A stretch of DNA of 64,000 nt from Oceanospirillaceae bacterium. GTDB taxonomy: Bacteria; Pseudomonadota; Gammaproteobacteria; Pseudomonadales; Balneatricaceae. A program made the translations under genes and the position numbers. The stretch lies in assembly GCA_003523085.1 (NCBI GenBank), contig DPHD01000057.1, positions 22,082-86,081 on the forward strand, written 5' to 3'. The notes beneath the pieces are model-generated. The model was not told the DNA's origin and searched no databases. It saw nothing but the letters and a program-made list of their open reading frames with translations. Below, piece after piece: positions 49,128 to 59,568 of this stretch. Position 1 is the stretch's first letter, and each line of letters begins with the position of its first letter.

Positions 49128-50114
49128 ATGGACTATGATAAGACGATGAAACAAAAGTACTTTGGGTGGCAGTGGCGGACCATAATTACCGGCATGATGA
49201 TGGGCGCAGCAGACTTAGTGCCAGGCATCTCTGGCGGCACAGTGGCTTTACTCAGCGGCATATACGGCCGTTTGTTGGCGGCTATTAGTGGCGTAGATCT
49301 AACTTTTGCCAAGTTGCTGGTGCGGGGTCAGGTGGTGCAGGCGTGGCGGCACCTGGATGCTAGCTTTTTAGTAAACCTAGGGCTAGGCATAGGTGCGAGT
49401 CTATTGTTGCTGTCTAAGCTGATTAGTTGGTTGCTGGTGGTGCAACCCTTGCTCATGTGGAGCTTGTTCCTAGGATTGATCTTGGTGGCCAGTGGCTTGC
49501 TGCTCAAAGAATTGGTGGCACACAAGAGTTTGCGGTTGGCTTGGCTCTTGTTAGGCATAGTGGTGAGTGTTTCCCTTGCCAATATGCCTGTGCTGACTGT
49601 GGTTGACGGGTTTTCTGGTTGGGGATATTTGTGGCTCATGGCTGCAGGCGCCTTGGCCATAAGTGCGATGATATTACCTGGCATTTCGGGTAGTTTTATT
49701 TTACTTATCATTGGCGTCTACCCTTATTTAATTGGTCGACTGGCCGCGCTAGATATTCAGGTTATTGTTGTTTTTGCCCTGGGTTGTGGCGTCGGATTAC
49801 TCACCTTTAGCCGCTTAGTAAGCTACCTATTAAGCCATTATATGGCTTCGGTAATGAGCCTGCTAACGGGGTTGATGGTCGGTTCAGCAGTGAAGTTGTG
49901 GCCTTGGAAGCACACCATTACCTATCGACTCAATAGTTCTGGCGCAGAAGTGCCACTACAGCAAGAAAACTTATTGCCCTGGAACTATAGCCAAATGACT
50001 GGCTTAGATCATCAGCTACTGGCCAGCCTAGTGATATTTTTGTTGGCGGCTATGCTGGTGTATAAATATGGGCGCATTAGGCTGCAAGATTTAAAGGCCA
50101 AGGTTGATGGTTAA
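49128..50114 (+). CDS. DUF368 polytopic membrane protein, candidate polyprenyl-phosphate transporter
   Basis: A 328-residue inner-membrane protein with eight to ten hydrophobic segments. The N-terminal GMMMGAADLVPGISGGTVALLSGIY and the later repeat-like ILPGISGSFILLIIGVYPYL are the DUF368 signatures. Members of DUF368 (PopT) were shown to help return undecaprenyl phosphate across the membrane; by family this one may recycle the C55 carrier made by UppS. It overlaps nlpD by eight bases, so both are co-translated. The location between pcm and nlpD is not the enterobacterial one. Confidence 0.85.
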   Translation: MDYDKTMKQKYFGWQWRTIITGMMMGAADLVPGISGGTVALLSGIYGRLLAAISGVDLTFAKLLVRGQVVQAWRHLDASFLVNLGLGIGASLLLLSKLISWLLVVQPLLMWSLFLGLILVASGLLLKELVAHKSLRLAWLLLGIVVSVSLANMPVLTVVDGFSGWGYLWLMAAGALAISAMILPGISGSFILLIIGVYPYLIGRLAALDIQVIVVFALGCGVGLLTFSRLVSYLLSHYMASVMSLLTGLMVGSAVKLWPWKHTITYRLNSSGAEVPLQQENLLPWNYSQMTGLDHQLLASLVIFLLAAMLVYKYGRIRLQDLKAKVDG

Positions 50115-50922
50115 TTATTCCCCTACCACGGTGTTGCAATTATTGTGCTATGGCGTATTGGTGTTGCTTCTAGCGTCTTGTGGGGCTAGCCAATATGCCC
50201 CAGTGCAGGAGCTTGGCTACAGCTTAACTGCGCAGTCAGGCAGTGCCAGTCGTGTGCGTTCCATTCCCGCTTCCTATCAGGTGAGAAGTGGCGATACGCT
50301 GTTTGCAATCGCTTGGCGTTTTGGTTGGGACTATAAGAAATTGGCAAAAGTGAATGCTATAACATCGCCTTACACCATCTATGTGGGGCAAAGTTTAGTG
50401 TTTAGTGAAATAAATACAAATTTAAATAAAAAAAATAAAAAAGTTTCATTATTGGTTTCTAAGCCTAAAACAACGCCTAAAACTACAGTTAAAAAAGTTT
50501 CAAAAATTAAAACTAATTCTTTGAATAATAAGCAAAAAATGGCCAATGGCTCGGTCAAATGGCAATGGCCATTAACAGGCCCTGTGGTACAGAAATTTGC
50601 CAGCAAAGGAGCCATTTCTCACGGTATAGAGGTCTCATCACGTCTCGGAAAATCAGTAAAAGCTGCATCTAGTGGAATAATAGTATATGCTGGCAGTGGT
50701 ATCCAAGGTTACGGCAATTTAGTCGTGGTTAAGCACAACGAAACATTTTTGAGTGCTTACGCCTATAACAGCCGGATTTTGGTTACAGAAGGTGCCCAGG
50801 TTAACGCTGGCCAAGTGATTGCAGAGGTAGGAAAGGGTCCCCAGTTGGATCCTCGGTTACATTTCGAAATTCGAAAAAATGGAAAGCCGGTTAATCCGCT
50901 ACAGTACTTGCCAAAACTATAA
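50107..50922 (+). CDS. nlpD: Lipoprotein NlpD, LysM and degenerate M23 domains
   Basis: A 271-residue outer-membrane lipoprotein that activates the amidase AmiC at division. Lipobox LLASC near residue 25, a LysM domain (YQVRSGDTLFAIAWRFGWDY, about 58-102), a linker and a peptidase M23 domain (about 150-265). The catalytic residues are lost as expected: the H-x3-D site reads HGIEV and H-x-H reads AYAY. The linker, DNA 50405-50540, is strikingly AT-rich and Lys/Asn/Thr-rich. The rpoS promoter is normally inside nlpD. Confidence 0.92.
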   Translation: MVNYSPTTVLQLLCYGVLVLLLASCGASQYAPVQELGYSLTAQSGSASRVRSIPASYQVRSGDTLFAIAWRFGWDYKKLAKVNAITSPYTIYVGQSLVFSEINTNLNKKNKKVSLLVSKPKTTPKTTVKKVSKIKTNSLNNKQKMANGSVKWQWPLTGPVVQKFASKGAISHGIEVSSRLGKSVKAASSGIIVYAGSGIQGYGNLVVVKHNETFLSAYAYNSRILVTEGAQVNAGQVIAEVGKGPQLDPRLHFEIRKNGKPVNPLQYLPKL

Positions 50923-50976
50923 GTAGTTGCCCATAAAGCTCCGTAGTAACGACTTTGATGAGTATAGGATAGTTGA

Positions 50977-51918
50977 ATGATGCAAGAATTATCGGTAGAA
51001 CAAGCACACGAGAAGCGCAGTCGAGTTGAATTTGCTGCCTATAAAGGCAAAAACAATAAATCTGACAATGTCACCCAGTTCAAGGATGCCACCCAGCTTT
51101 ATTTAGGTGAAATTGGATTTCGGGCCCTGTTAACGGCAGAAGAAGAACAGTATTTTTCTCGCTTGGCATTGCAGGGTGATGAAAGTGCTCGCCACCGTAT
51201 GATTGAAAGCAACCTGCGTTTGGTGGTGAAGATAGCGCGGCGTTACCTTAATCGTGGTTTGACCCTGTTAGACCTGATAGAAGAAGGCAACTTAGGCTTG
51301 ATCCGTGCGGTTGAAAAATTTGACCCTGAGAGAGGCTTTCGATTTTCAACCTACGGTACTTGGTGGATACGCCAAACCATAGAGCGAGCCATTATGAACC
51401 AAACTCGCACTATCCGTTTACCCATCCATGTGGTTAAAGGGCTCAATATCTATTTACGTGCGGCCCGCCAATTAGCACAAAAACTAGACCATGAGCCCAC
51501 AGCCGAAGAAATCGCAGAATATCTGGACAAACCGGTTAAACAAGTGAGCGCCATGCTCAGCCTCAACGATCGAGTGAGTTCGGTTGATAGCGCCCTAGGC
51601 CCCGATAACGACAGTACCTTATTAGATACTATTGCTGACGTAAATAGCCCAGGGCCAGAACATCACGCTGTAGACAGTAATTTGATGGCCAACATGGAAC
51701 AATGGCTTGATTACCTGACGGACTTGCAAAAAGATATTATTTGTCGACGTTTTGGTTTGCGGGGCCATGCCGTATGCACATTAGAGCAAGTGGGTAAAGA
51801 AATTGGCCTGACCCGTGAAAGAGTCAGGCAAATCCAAGTCGGCGCGTTGCGCAGTTTGCGCAATATTTTAGAAACCGAAGGCCTTAACAGCGCCGATATG
51901 CTAGACGCTAAACTGTAA
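50977..51918 (+). CDS. rpoS: Stationary-phase sigma factor RpoS
   Basis: A 313-residue sigma-70-family factor that directs the general stress response. Region 1.2 ([21 protein letters not shown]), region 2 ([57 protein letters not shown] split here by motif: LIEEGNLGL and RFSTYGTWW), region 3 and region 4 ([10 protein letters not shown]) are complete. Region 1.1 is short, as in all RpoS. An AGGAT site precedes the first of two adjacent ATG codons. It is convergent with mutS, 16 bases apart; no small RNA or fdxA gene is found between them as there is in Pseudomonas. Confidence 0.96.
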   Translation: MMQELSVEQAHEKRSRVEFAAYKGKNNKSDNVTQFKDATQLYLGEIGFRALLTAEEEQYFSRLALQGDESARHRMIESNLRLVVKIARRYLNRGLTLLDLIEEGNLGLIRAVEKFDPERGFRFSTYGTWWIRQTIERAIMNQTRTIRLPIHVVKGLNIYLRAARQLAQKLDHEPTAEEIAEYLDKPVKQVSAMLSLNDRVSSVDSALGPDNDSTLLDTIADVNSPGPEHHAVDSNLMANMEQWLDYLTDLQKDIICRRFGLRGHAVCTLEQVGKEIGLTRERVRQIQVGALRSLRNILETEGLNSADMLDAKL

Positions 51919-51934
51919 TTTGTACTGCGGTTGG

Positions 51935-54505
51935 TTATGGCTTTAAGGCGCGTTGCATTTTATAAACTAGCTCTAGGGCTTGCCTGGGTGTCATGTCGTC
52001 GGCATGATTATTTTGCAGCAAGCTTTCTACGGCATGGGGCAAACTATTGAATAAGTCGGTTTGTAAAGGTGCAACTGACTTACTGGGTTTGCTGGATCCG
52101 TCATCTTCTTCAAGCTGTTGTAGCTTGTTCTGCGCGTCATTGATTACCTTGAGAGGTACACCTGCCAGTTTAGCCACTTGTAAACCGTAGCTTTGGCTCG
52201 CTGGACCGGGCAACACTTTGTGCATAAAGATAATACTGTCGCCATGTTCGGTGGCGTCTAAATGCACATTCTCCACTTGCGTTAACTGGTCCACTAAATG
52301 TGTCATTTCGAAATAGTGAGTGGCGAATAATGTCAGTGCAGCAATGTCTTGGGCTAGATTGAAGGCGCAAGACCAGGCGAGTGAGAGGCCATCAAAGGTA
52401 CTGGTGCCACGGCCTACTTCGTCCATCAGTACGAGGCTTTGATGGGTTGCGTTGTTGAGTATATTGGCAGTTTCCGTCATCTCCACCATAAAGGTTGAAC
52501 GGCCTCCGGCAAGATCGTCGCTGCTGCCCATGCGGGTAAATATACGATCTACAATGCCAATTTTGGCATTTTTTGCCGGTACAAAAGAGCCTATTTGAGC
52601 CATGATGACGATCAGAGCTACTTGCCGCATATAGGTGGATTTACCACCCATATTGGGTCCAGTAATGATTTTCATGCTTTGGCTAGCTGATAGGTAGCAG
52701 TCATTGGCTACAAACGGTTCACTGATCAACTGTTCCACCACCAAATGGCGGCCATGGTCAATATTGATGCCTGCTTGTTCGGTTAATTGCGGCTGCACTA
52801 ATTCTAGGCTAACGGCACGCTCGGCTAGGCAGGCGAGAATATCCAGTTCGCTAATGCCGTCGGATGTGAGCTGAAGTTGGTTTAGATGTCCTGCCAACTG
52901 CTCTACAAGGGCTTCATAAAGCGCCTTTTCTCTGGCTAATGAGCGGCTCTTGCTGCTCAGGGCTTTGTCTTCAAAGGCTTTGAGTTCGGGGGTGATAAAG
53001 CGCTCAGCGTTTTTCAGTGTTTGGCGACGAACATATTCAGTAGGTGCCTGGCCAGACTGCAATCTGCTGATCTCAATGTAATAACCGTGTACTCTGTTGT
53101 ATCCCACCTTAAGTGTCGATAAACCAGTGCGTTCGCGTTCTTGGGTTTCTAGGTCGAGCAAGAACTGCCCCGCGTTTTGACTTAAACCACGTAGTTCATC
53201 GAGCTCGGCATCATAGCCTTGCGCAATCACACCGCCATCGCGGATGATGACCGGTGGATTTTCTATAATGGCCCGATCTAACAGTTCAACTAAGGCGGGA
53301 AATTGATTGATGTTTTTGGCCAAAGACGCCGACTTGGCCGTGTCTAATAGGCTTAAGTGTTGCTGCAGTTGAGGCAGTGCTTGCAGGCTGGCGCTTAGGC
53401 GTGACAGGTCTCGTGGGCGTGCTGAGCGTAGTGCAATACGGGACAATATGCGTTCAATGTCGCCAATCGGTTTAAGTGCCAATTGCAGCGCCTCGGTAAC
53501 ATCTGTGTCGATGGCTTGGGCAAGAAAATTCTGCCGCTGATGTAAGGTGTTGATGCAGCGTAACGGGTTATTGAGCCAGCGGCGTAGCAGCCGCCCTCCC
53601 ATGGGAGTGGAGGTTGAATCTAGGGTTTGGGCTAGGGTGAATTGGTCGCCGCCTTGGATATTTTGATCAATCTCCAGGTTCTTTCGGCTCGGGCCATCGA
53701 GTATCAGCGTATCTTGGGCCAATTCGACTTGCAAATTACGTAAATGAGGCAGTTCGCCTTTTTGAGTTTCTTTGGCATAGTTGAGTAAGCAGCCCGCCGC
53801 ACAGATGGCTGCGGCCATTTCATCACAGCCAAAGCCACTTAAATCACGGGTATTAAATTGGTTACATAGCAGGCGCTGGGCGGTATCAAGGGAGAAATTC
53901 CAAGTCGCCTGAGGTCTACGGCAGGGCCAGTCTTGAATTTGGGCCAGCATATCACTGGTTTCGTCAAACAATAATTCAGCTGGTTTTAAGCGCTGCAATT
54001 GCGTGTGTAGTTGGTCTAAGGAGTCAGCTTCTAGTAATGAAAAGCGACCGCTGCTCATGTCTAAGCTAGCAATGCCGTAGCGACCGTGTAATTGATACAC
54101 TGCCGTAAGCAATCGCTCGCTGCCGGCATCCATTAGCGCTTCATCCGTGAGGGTGCCTGGGGTAACCACACGCACAACTTTTCGGTCTACAGGGCCTTTG
54201 CTGGTGGCTGGGTCGCCAATTTGCTCGGCTACAGCAACGGAACGGCCGGCATGCACAATTTTGGCAATATAACCTTCAGCGGCATGGTAAGGAATGCCCG
54301 ACATAGGTATGGGCTGCCCGGCAGACTGGCCCCTTGATGTGAGGGAAATATCAAGTAATTCAGAAGCGCTTTTAGCATCGTCATAAAATAACTCATAAAA
54401 ATCACCCATACGGTAAAACACAAGGTCATTAGGATGGTCGCGCTTAATGCCAAGGTACTGTTGCATCATGGGAGTGTGGTTACTTAAGGGTGCAGAGGCT
54501 GCCAT
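51935..54505 (-). CDS. mutS: DNA mismatch repair protein MutS
   Basis: The 856-residue mismatch sensor. The mismatch-probing motif F-x-E is in GDFYELF near residue 36, and Walker A is GPNMGGKST near 615, followed by the signature [10 protein letters not shown]. The C-terminal beta-clamp and tetramer region is present. It faces rpoS and diverges from pncC across 135 bases. mutL is not in the window. Confidence 0.97.
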   Translation of the reverse strand: MAASAPLSNHTPMMQQYLGIKRDHPNDLVFYRMGDFYELFYDDAKSASELLDISLTSRGQSAGQPIPMSGIPYHAAEGYIAKIVHAGRSVAVAEQIGDPATSKGPVDRKVVRVVTPGTLTDEALMDAGSERLLTAVYQLHGRYGIASLDMSSGRFSLLEADSLDQLHTQLQRLKPAELLFDETSDMLAQIQDWPCRRPQATWNFSLDTAQRLLCNQFNTRDLSGFGCDEMAAAICAAGCLLNYAKETQKGELPHLRNLQVELAQDTLILDGPSRKNLEIDQNIQGGDQFTLAQTLDSTSTPMGGRLLRRWLNNPLRCINTLHQRQNFLAQAIDTDVTEALQLALKPIGDIERILSRIALRSARPRDLSRLSASLQALPQLQQHLSLLDTAKSASLAKNINQFPALVELLDRAIIENPPVIIRDGGVIAQGYDAELDELRGLSQNAGQFLLDLETQERERTGLSTLKVGYNRVHGYYIEISRLQSGQAPTEYVRRQTLKNAERFITPELKAFEDKALSSKSRSLAREKALYEALVEQLAGHLNQLQLTSDGISELDILACLAERAVSLELVQPQLTEQAGINIDHGRHLVVEQLISEPFVANDCYLSASQSMKIITGPNMGGKSTYMRQVALIVIMAQIGSFVPAKNAKIGIVDRIFTRMGSSDDLAGGRSTFMVEMTETANILNNATHQSLVLMDEVGRGTSTFDGLSLAWSCAFNLAQDIAALTLFATHYFEMTHLVDQLTQVENVHLDATEHGDSIIFMHKVLPGPASQSYGLQVAKLAGVPLKVINDAQNKLQQLEEDDGSSKPSKSVAPLQTDLFNSLPHAVESLLQNNHADDMTPRQALELVYKMQRALKP

Positions 54506-54640
54506 GAAGGAAATATCCGAAAGGGTTCAAAATGAATGCCATATATTACTTCAATCAAGCCAGACAGAACAATAAAACTTGCTTGACTGATCGATTCAAG
54601 CTGGCATCATTAACGGGTCTCAATCGCAAGAGCAGCACCC

Positions 54641-55144
54641 ATGCCCAGTAAACTACAGAAACAATATGACTTGATCGAGGCACTTGGCCGTAGGTTAACT
54701 CAAAACGGTCTAACCATGGCCACCGCAGAATCATGCACCGGTGGGGGCATAGGGGCAGAAATAACCGCTGTGGCGGGGAGTTCTGGGTGGTTTTCAGGGG
54801 GTATTATCAGTTACAGCAATAGTGCCAAAATCAACCTGCTCAAAGTACCGTCTGCGGTTTTGCAAACCCATGGTGCAGTCAGTGAGGCCGTTGTAGAGGC
54901 AATGGCATTGGGGGGCTGTAAGGCCTTAAATGCGAACCTTTGTGTTGCAGTGAGTGGCATTGCAGGGCCTGATGGCGGCAGCGCCGAAAAACCCGTTGGC
55001 AGTGTGTGGGTGGCGTGGGCGCAAGCTGATGGGGCAGTCGCAAGTGAGTTATTCCAGTTTGTCGGCAACCGGCAAGCGGTGCGCGAGCAAACCATAGCGG
55101 CGGCGTTAGAAGGGGTGAATGGTGCGCATTTGCCTTGCTTGTAG
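54641..55144 (+). CDS. pncC: Nicotinamide-nucleotide amidase (CinA C-terminal family)
   Basis: A 167-residue stand-alone CinA C-terminal domain that deamidates NMN in pyridine-nucleotide salvage. TMATAESCTGGGIGAEIT near the start, GGIISYSNSAKINLL and VSGIAGPDGGSAEKPVG are characteristic. The CinA N-terminal part is absent, as in other gammaproteobacteria. It precedes recA as usual; its stop is 126 bases before the recA start, leaving room for a separate recA promoter. Confidence 0.94.
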   Translation: MPSKLQKQYDLIEALGRRLTQNGLTMATAESCTGGGIGAEITAVAGSSGWFSGGIISYSNSAKINLLKVPSAVLQTHGAVSEAVVEAMALGGCKALNANLCVAVSGIAGPDGGSAEKPVGSVWVAWAQADGAVASELFQFVGNRQAVREQTIAAALEGVNGAHLPCL

Positions 55145-55153
55145 GAATAATCC

Positions 55154-55183
55154 TTGCACTTTTTTCTGGTTATGTTTTAATAC
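55154..55183 (+). promoter_or_regulatory. Predicted recA promoter
   Basis: TTGCAC and TAATAC are separated by 18 bases, between pncC and recA. The -10 overlaps the first LexA box, which fits repression by LexA. Confidence 0.6.
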
Positions 55184-55200
55184 TGTACAAATACACAGGT
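55181..55200 (+). promoter_or_regulatory. LexA (SOS) box 1 upstream of recA
   Basis: TACTGT-N8-ACAGGT keeps both half-sites CTGT and ACAG at the canonical spacing. It overlaps the predicted -10 of recA. Confidence 0.8.
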
Positions 55201-55219
55201 ACTGTATGTAACTACAGTA
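55200..55219 (+). promoter_or_regulatory. LexA (SOS) box 2 upstream of recA
   Basis: TACTGT-N8-ACAGTA is almost identical to the gammaproteobacterial LexA consensus and is a complete palindrome at its ends. It directly follows box 1, sharing one base, and lies 51 bases before the recA start. Confidence 0.92.
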
Positions 55220-55270
55220 AATATGTTGCACAAAGCGCATAGGCAATAGCCATAAATTAAGGTGAATCAC

Positions 55271-56305
55271 ATGGATGCAAACAAACAAAAAGCTCTCGAC
55301 GCGGCCTTAGGTCAAATTGAACGTCAGTTCGGCAAGGGCGCAGTCATGCGTATGGGCGACCAGCCACGTGAAGCCATCCCATCGGTGTCGACCGGTTCAT
55401 TAGGGCTAGACATTGCCCTCGGTATAGGTGGTTTGCCGTTTGGGCGTATTTGTGAAATTTACGGGCCAGAGTCGTCGGGTAAGACGACACTTACCTTGCA
55501 GGTTATTGCCGAAGCACAAAAAATCGGCAAGACCTGTGCATTTGTTGATGCTGAGCATGCCTTGGATCCAAGTTATGCAGAAAAGCTCGGTGTTAATGTT
55601 GACGATTTATTAGTCAGTCAGCCGGACACTGGAGAACAGGCGTTAGAGATTACCGACATGTTGGTACGCTCTAGTGCAGTTGATGTGATCATTATTGACT
55701 CGGTTGCAGCACTGACGCCTAAGGCCGAAATTGAAGGTGAAATGGGCGCCAGTCATGTGGGTTTGCAAGCGCGCTTGTTGTCGCAAGCCATGCGTAAAAT
55801 CACCGGTAATATCAAAAATGCTAATTGTTTGGTGATCTTCATTAACCAAATTCGTATGAAGATTGGTGTTATGTTTGGTAGTCCGGAGACAACAACCGGT
55901 GGTAACGCTTTAAAATTTTACTCTTCTGTACGCTTGGACATTCGCCGCATTGGCGCGGTTAAAAATGGCGATGAGGTGATTGGTAACGAGACCCGAGTTA
56001 AGGTCGTGAAAAATAAAGTATCGCCGCCATTTAGGCAGGCCGAATTCCAAATCATTTATGGTAAAGGCATCTACCGTATGGGTGAAATTATCGACCTAGG
56101 TGTAAAGCAAAATCTAGTCGACAAGGCCGGCGCTTGGTATGCGTACAAGGGTGATAAAATTGGCCAAGGTAAAGCTAATGCGTCACAGTACTTGCTAGAT
56201 CATCCTGAGATTGCGATTGAAATTGAACAGCAAATTCGTGATCAGCTATTGGCTATTCCTAAAACGGAAGAAGCTGCAGACGTGGTAACACCACTTACAT
56301 TTTAG
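55271..56305 (+). CDS. recA: Recombinase RecA
   Basis: A 344-residue strand-exchange protein and co-protease of LexA. Walker A GPESSGKT at about residues 66-73, the loop 1 region [12 protein letters not shown], loop 2 [17 protein letters not shown] and the Walker [11 protein letters not shown] are all normal. The ATG is preferred to a GTG three codons earlier because AAGGTGA lies at the right distance. Regulation by LexA is indicated by two SOS boxes. recX follows after 16 bases. Confidence 0.98.
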   Translation: MDANKQKALDAALGQIERQFGKGAVMRMGDQPREAIPSVSTGSLGLDIALGIGGLPFGRICEIYGPESSGKTTLTLQVIAEAQKIGKTCAFVDAEHALDPSYAEKLGVNVDDLLVSQPDTGEQALEITDMLVRSSAVDVIIIDSVAALTPKAEIEGEMGASHVGLQARLLSQAMRKITGNIKNANCLVIFINQIRMKIGVMFGSPETTTGGNALKFYSSVRLDIRRIGAVKNGDEVIGNETRVKVVKNKVSPPFRQAEFQIIYGKGIYRMGEIIDLGVKQNLVDKAGAWYAYKGDKIGQGKANASQYLLDHPEIAIEIEQQIRDQLLAIPKTEEAADVVTPLTF

Positions 56306-56321
56306 GTGACTGTTGTTACCC

Positions 56322-56813
56322 ATGATGGATGTTGAGCATGATCCAGACAATAGCAATAAACAGCTAGCGTCATTACGTTATCAGGCTATGGGATTGTTGG
56401 CGCGACGCGAACAATCCCGTAGTGAATTGCTACAAAAATTGCAGATCAAATGCCTAGCAAAAGGTTGGCTGGTGGATTTGGATCACTTGCTTGATGAGTT
56501 AGAGCGCCAAGGTTTGCAGTCTGACCAACGGTTTGCAGAAGTGTTGGTGCGTTCAAAGGCCAACGACGGCTATGGGGTTACCCGTATTTTTCAATGGGGC
56601 CATCAATACGGTTTAAGTCGTTTGTTAGTTCAGTTTCAGGTGGACGCGCAACAACCAGATTGGTTTGAAATTGCCCTTGCGCAAAAGCGCAAGCACTGTG
56701 GTTGGTGTGTTGCTACCGATGCGCCAGCGCGGGCCAAACAAGCACGATATTTGTACCAACGTGGTTTTACTCAAGAGCAGATCCAATACGCGTTGCAAAC
56801 GCAGCCAGAATAA
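56322..56813 (+). CDS. recX: Regulatory protein RecX
   Basis: A 163-residue modulator that inhibits RecA filament activity. Family segments are LRYQAMGLLARREQSRSELLQKL near the start, VDLDHLLDELERQGLQSDQRFAE and the late ARAKQARYLYQRGFTQEQI. The sequence is less conserved than others in this window. The start is uncertain: ATG at 56322 or 56325, or a TTG at 56313 that lies closer to the AGGTGA site at 56304. It shares the recA transcript. Confidence 0.88.
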   Translation: MMDVEHDPDNSNKQLASLRYQAMGLLARREQSRSELLQKLQIKCLAKGWLVDLDHLLDELERQGLQSDQRFAEVLVRSKANDGYGVTRIFQWGHQYGLSRLLVQFQVDAQQPDWFEIALAQKRKHCGWCVATDAPARAKQARYLYQRGFTQEQIQYALQTQPE

Positions 56814-56866
56814 AGCCTATTTTCGCTTAAAAAGCCGTATTTAACGCCACTTTTGGCCCGCAGCGG

Positions 56867-56896
56867 TCGAAAGGCATTGGCGTATCAGTATATACT
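56867..56896 (+). promoter_or_regulatory. Predicted alaS promoter
   Basis: TCGAAA and TATACT with 18 bases between them, 30 bases before the alaS ATG. The -10 is good and the -35 moderate. Confidence 0.4.
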
Positions 56897-56926
56897 TACG
56901 CTTTTGTTTTGACAGCGAGACCTTCC

Positions 56927-59539
56927 ATGAAAATTGCCGCCATTCGACAGGCTTTTCTCGACTATTATCAGCAACTCGGACACGAGCCGGTGCCTAGTAG
57001 TTCTTTAGTGCCTGGTAATGATCCTACTCTGCTTTTTACCAATGCGGGCATGGTGCAATTTAAGGATGTGTTTTTAGGCGACGAGCAGCGGCCCTATAAT
57101 CGTGCTGTATCTTCTCAGCGATGCGTGCGTGCGGGTGGCAAACATAACGACCTAGAAAACGTAGGCTATACCGCACGTCACCACACATTTTTTGAAATGT
57201 TAGGCAACTTTAGCTTTGGCGATTATTTTAAGCGTGATGCCATTAAGTTCGCTTGGCACTTCTTAACCAAAGAACTCAATATTCCAGAAGAGCGGCTATG
57301 GGTGACTGTACACCACAGTGATGCTGAGGCAGAAAAAATCTGGTTCGAAGAGATGGGTATCGATCAAAGCCGTTTTTCCCGTTTGGACGAAGATAATTTT
57401 TGGTCTATGGGAGACACCGGACCTTGTGGACCTTGTTCGGAAATATTTTATGACCACGGTGCCGACGTCTGGGGTGGGCCTCCAGGTACTGCAGAAGAAG
57501 ACGGCGACCGTTACATAGAAATCTGGAACATGGTATTTATGCAGTACAATCGTTCAGCCGATGGCGTGATGGTGGACCTCCCTAAGCAGTCCATAGACAC
57601 GGGTATGGGACTTGAGCGGATTGCAGCGGTACTACAAAACGTCCACTCAAATTACGAAATCGATCTATTCCAGAACTTGTTGGCGGCTACTGCGCAAGTG
57701 ATTGGCACCGAAGACCACCAAAACAAATCCCTAAGGGTAATTGCCGACCACATTCGTTCGGTGTCATTTTTAATCGTCGATGGAGTTACGCCATCCAACG
57801 AAGGCCGTGGTTATGTGTTACGCCGTATTATGCGACGAGCTATTCGTCACGGTAACAAAATGGGTGCGCCGGTAAACTTTTTCCACCAGTTGGTGCAGCC
57901 TCTGGTGCAAGAGATGGGCGCAGCCTATCCCGAACTGACTGCAGCCCAATCTCAGGTTGAGCAAGTCATCGTTAAAGAAGAGAAACAGTTCGTTAACACC
58001 CTTGATCAGGGTATGCGCATTTTGGAGCAAGATTTAGCGAAACTTACTGGTAAAGAAATTGCCGGCGAGACCATTTTTAAACTCTACGACACCTATGGTT
58101 TCCCCGTAGACCTTACCGCAGACATTGCCCGCGAACGCGAATTAACCATGGATATGCCTGGCTTTGAGGCCGCCATGGAAGCGCAACGGACACGAGCCCG
58201 TTCAGCGAGTAATTTTGGTGTGGATTACAGTCACAACCTTAATCTCGCGGGCAATACAGAATTCACCGGTTACGATGAACTAGTGCAAACGGGTAAAGTT
58301 GTGGCTTTGATTCAAAACGCTGAATCCGTCCATAGCGTAACTGGTACTGGGGCGGTACAAGTGGTCTTGGACCAAACCGCGTTTTATGCAGAAGCGGGCG
58401 GCCAAGTGGGTGACCATGGTGATCTTAGCAACGACTCAGTGCAACTTTCGGTAACCGATACCACTAAGCAGGGTGGTCATTTTATTCATCAGTGCCAACT
58501 AGTCAGCGGTGAGTTGAGTGTTGGCGACACGGTTGAAACTTGTGTTAACGCTGAGCTTAGAGCTGCATCCGCCCAAAACCATTCTGCCACTCACTTGTTA
58601 CATGAAGCCATGCGACGTGTGCTGGGTGAGCATGTGACCCAAAAAGGCTCATTGGTTAACCCAGAACGTTTACGTTTTGATTTCTCTCATTCTGAACCAG
58701 TTACAGCCACACAAATGGCACAAATAGAAGCCTTGGTTAACTTTGAAATAAGAGGCAACGCAGACGTGGCTGCAAATACCATGGCCATTGATGATGCCAA
58801 GGCGGCTGGTGCCATGGCCTTGTTTGGTGAAAAGTACGGTGACCAGGTGCGGGTAGTGACCATGGGATCTACGGCTCAGGAGTCAGTGTTTTCCCTTGAA
58901 CTGTGTGGCGGTACCCACGTCCAGCGTACCGGTGATATCGGTGCTTTCACCATCATTGCCGAGAGCGGTGTGGCAGCAGGGGTGCGACGCATTGAAGCAC
59001 TTACCGGCGCTGCAGCTAGTCAATGGTTTGCTGACAATACACAGTTACTAAACCAAGTTACGGGGCTGGTTAAAGGTGGCCGTGAACAGGTGGCAGAAAA
59101 GGTGAAGTCCATTGTCGATCGTAATCGTGCTTTAGAGCGAGAACTTGATCAACTGAAGGCAAAAATGGCGGCTTCAAAAGGTGCTGATTTGTTAACCTCT
59201 GCGATCGAAATTAACGGCATTAAGGTATTGATTAGCAAGCTCGAAGGCGTAGAAGCTAAGTCGTTACGAGACGCTATGGACCAGTTACGTAATAAACTAG
59301 GCTCAGGCGTGGTGATGTTGGCGGTAAGCGTGGATGGTAAAGCCAGTATTGTGGCAGGTGTAACACCCGACTTAACTCAACGTGTTAAGGCCGGCGACTT
59401 GATACGTTACACGGCAACAGCCATGGGTGGTAAGGGTGGTGGACGACCTGATATGGCTCAAGGTGGCGGTCAAGCCGATCAATTAGAAGACGCTTTAACC
59501 AGCGCACAGGCTTGGTTACAAGAGACTCTAGCCGGGTAA
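56927..59539 (+). CDS. alaS: Alanyl-tRNA synthetase
   Basis: A class II synthetase of 870 residues. N-terminal catalytic domain with [16 protein letters not shown] and [18 protein letters not shown]; editing domain with the zinc motifs [12 protein letters not shown] (H-x3-H) near 560 and [13 protein letters not shown] (C-x3-H) near 665; C-terminal DHHA1 domain ending in [15 protein letters not shown]. The ATG is preferred to a TTG six codons upstream. lysC starts 29 bases after the stop. Confidence 0.98.
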   Translation: MKIAAIRQAFLDYYQQLGHEPVPSSSLVPGNDPTLLFTNAGMVQFKDVFLGDEQRPYNRAVSSQRCVRAGGKHNDLENVGYTARHHTFFEMLGNFSFGDYFKRDAIKFAWHFLTKELNIPEERLWVTVHHSDAEAEKIWFEEMGIDQSRFSRLDEDNFWSMGDTGPCGPCSEIFYDHGADVWGGPPGTAEEDGDRYIEIWNMVFMQYNRSADGVMVDLPKQSIDTGMGLERIAAVLQNVHSNYEIDLFQNLLAATAQVIGTEDHQNKSLRVIADHIRSVSFLIVDGVTPSNEGRGYVLRRIMRRAIRHGNKMGAPVNFFHQLVQPLVQEMGAAYPELTAAQSQVEQVIVKEEKQFVNTLDQGMRILEQDLAKLTGKEIAGETIFKLYDTYGFPVDLTADIARERELTMDMPGFEAAMEAQRTRARSASNFGVDYSHNLNLAGNTEFTGYDELVQTGKVVALIQNAESVHSVTGTGAVQVVLDQTAFYAEAGGQVGDHGDLSNDSVQLSVTDTTKQGGHFIHQCQLVSGELSVGDTVETCVNAELRAASAQNHSATHLLHEAMRRVLGEHVTQKGSLVNPERLRFDFSHSEPVTATQMAQIEALVNFEIRGNADVAANTMAIDDAKAAGAMALFGEKYGDQVRVVTMGSTAQESVFSLELCGGTHVQRTGDIGAFTIIAESGVAAGVRRIEALTGAAASQWFADNTQLLNQVTGLVKGGREQVAEKVKSIVDRNRALERELDQLKAKMAASKGADLLTSAIEINGIKVLISKLEGVEAKSLRDAMDQLRNKLGSGVVMLAVSVDGKASIVAGVTPDLTQRVKAGDLIRYTATAMGGKGGGRPDMAQGGGQADQLEDALTSAQAWLQETLAG

Positions 59540-59568
59540 ACAGCTTAAGTAGTTATAGGGAAAGTAAG

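Noticed and set aside
50405..50540. AT-rich patch in nlpD as an inserted mobile fragment
   Set aside because: The frame is continuous, it lies in the naturally variable linker between LysM and M23 domains, and there are no terminal repeats or target duplications.
56313..56321. TTG start for recX
   Set aside because: It is only three bases after the AGGTGA site, too close; the nearby ATG pair was preferred, although the point is not settled.
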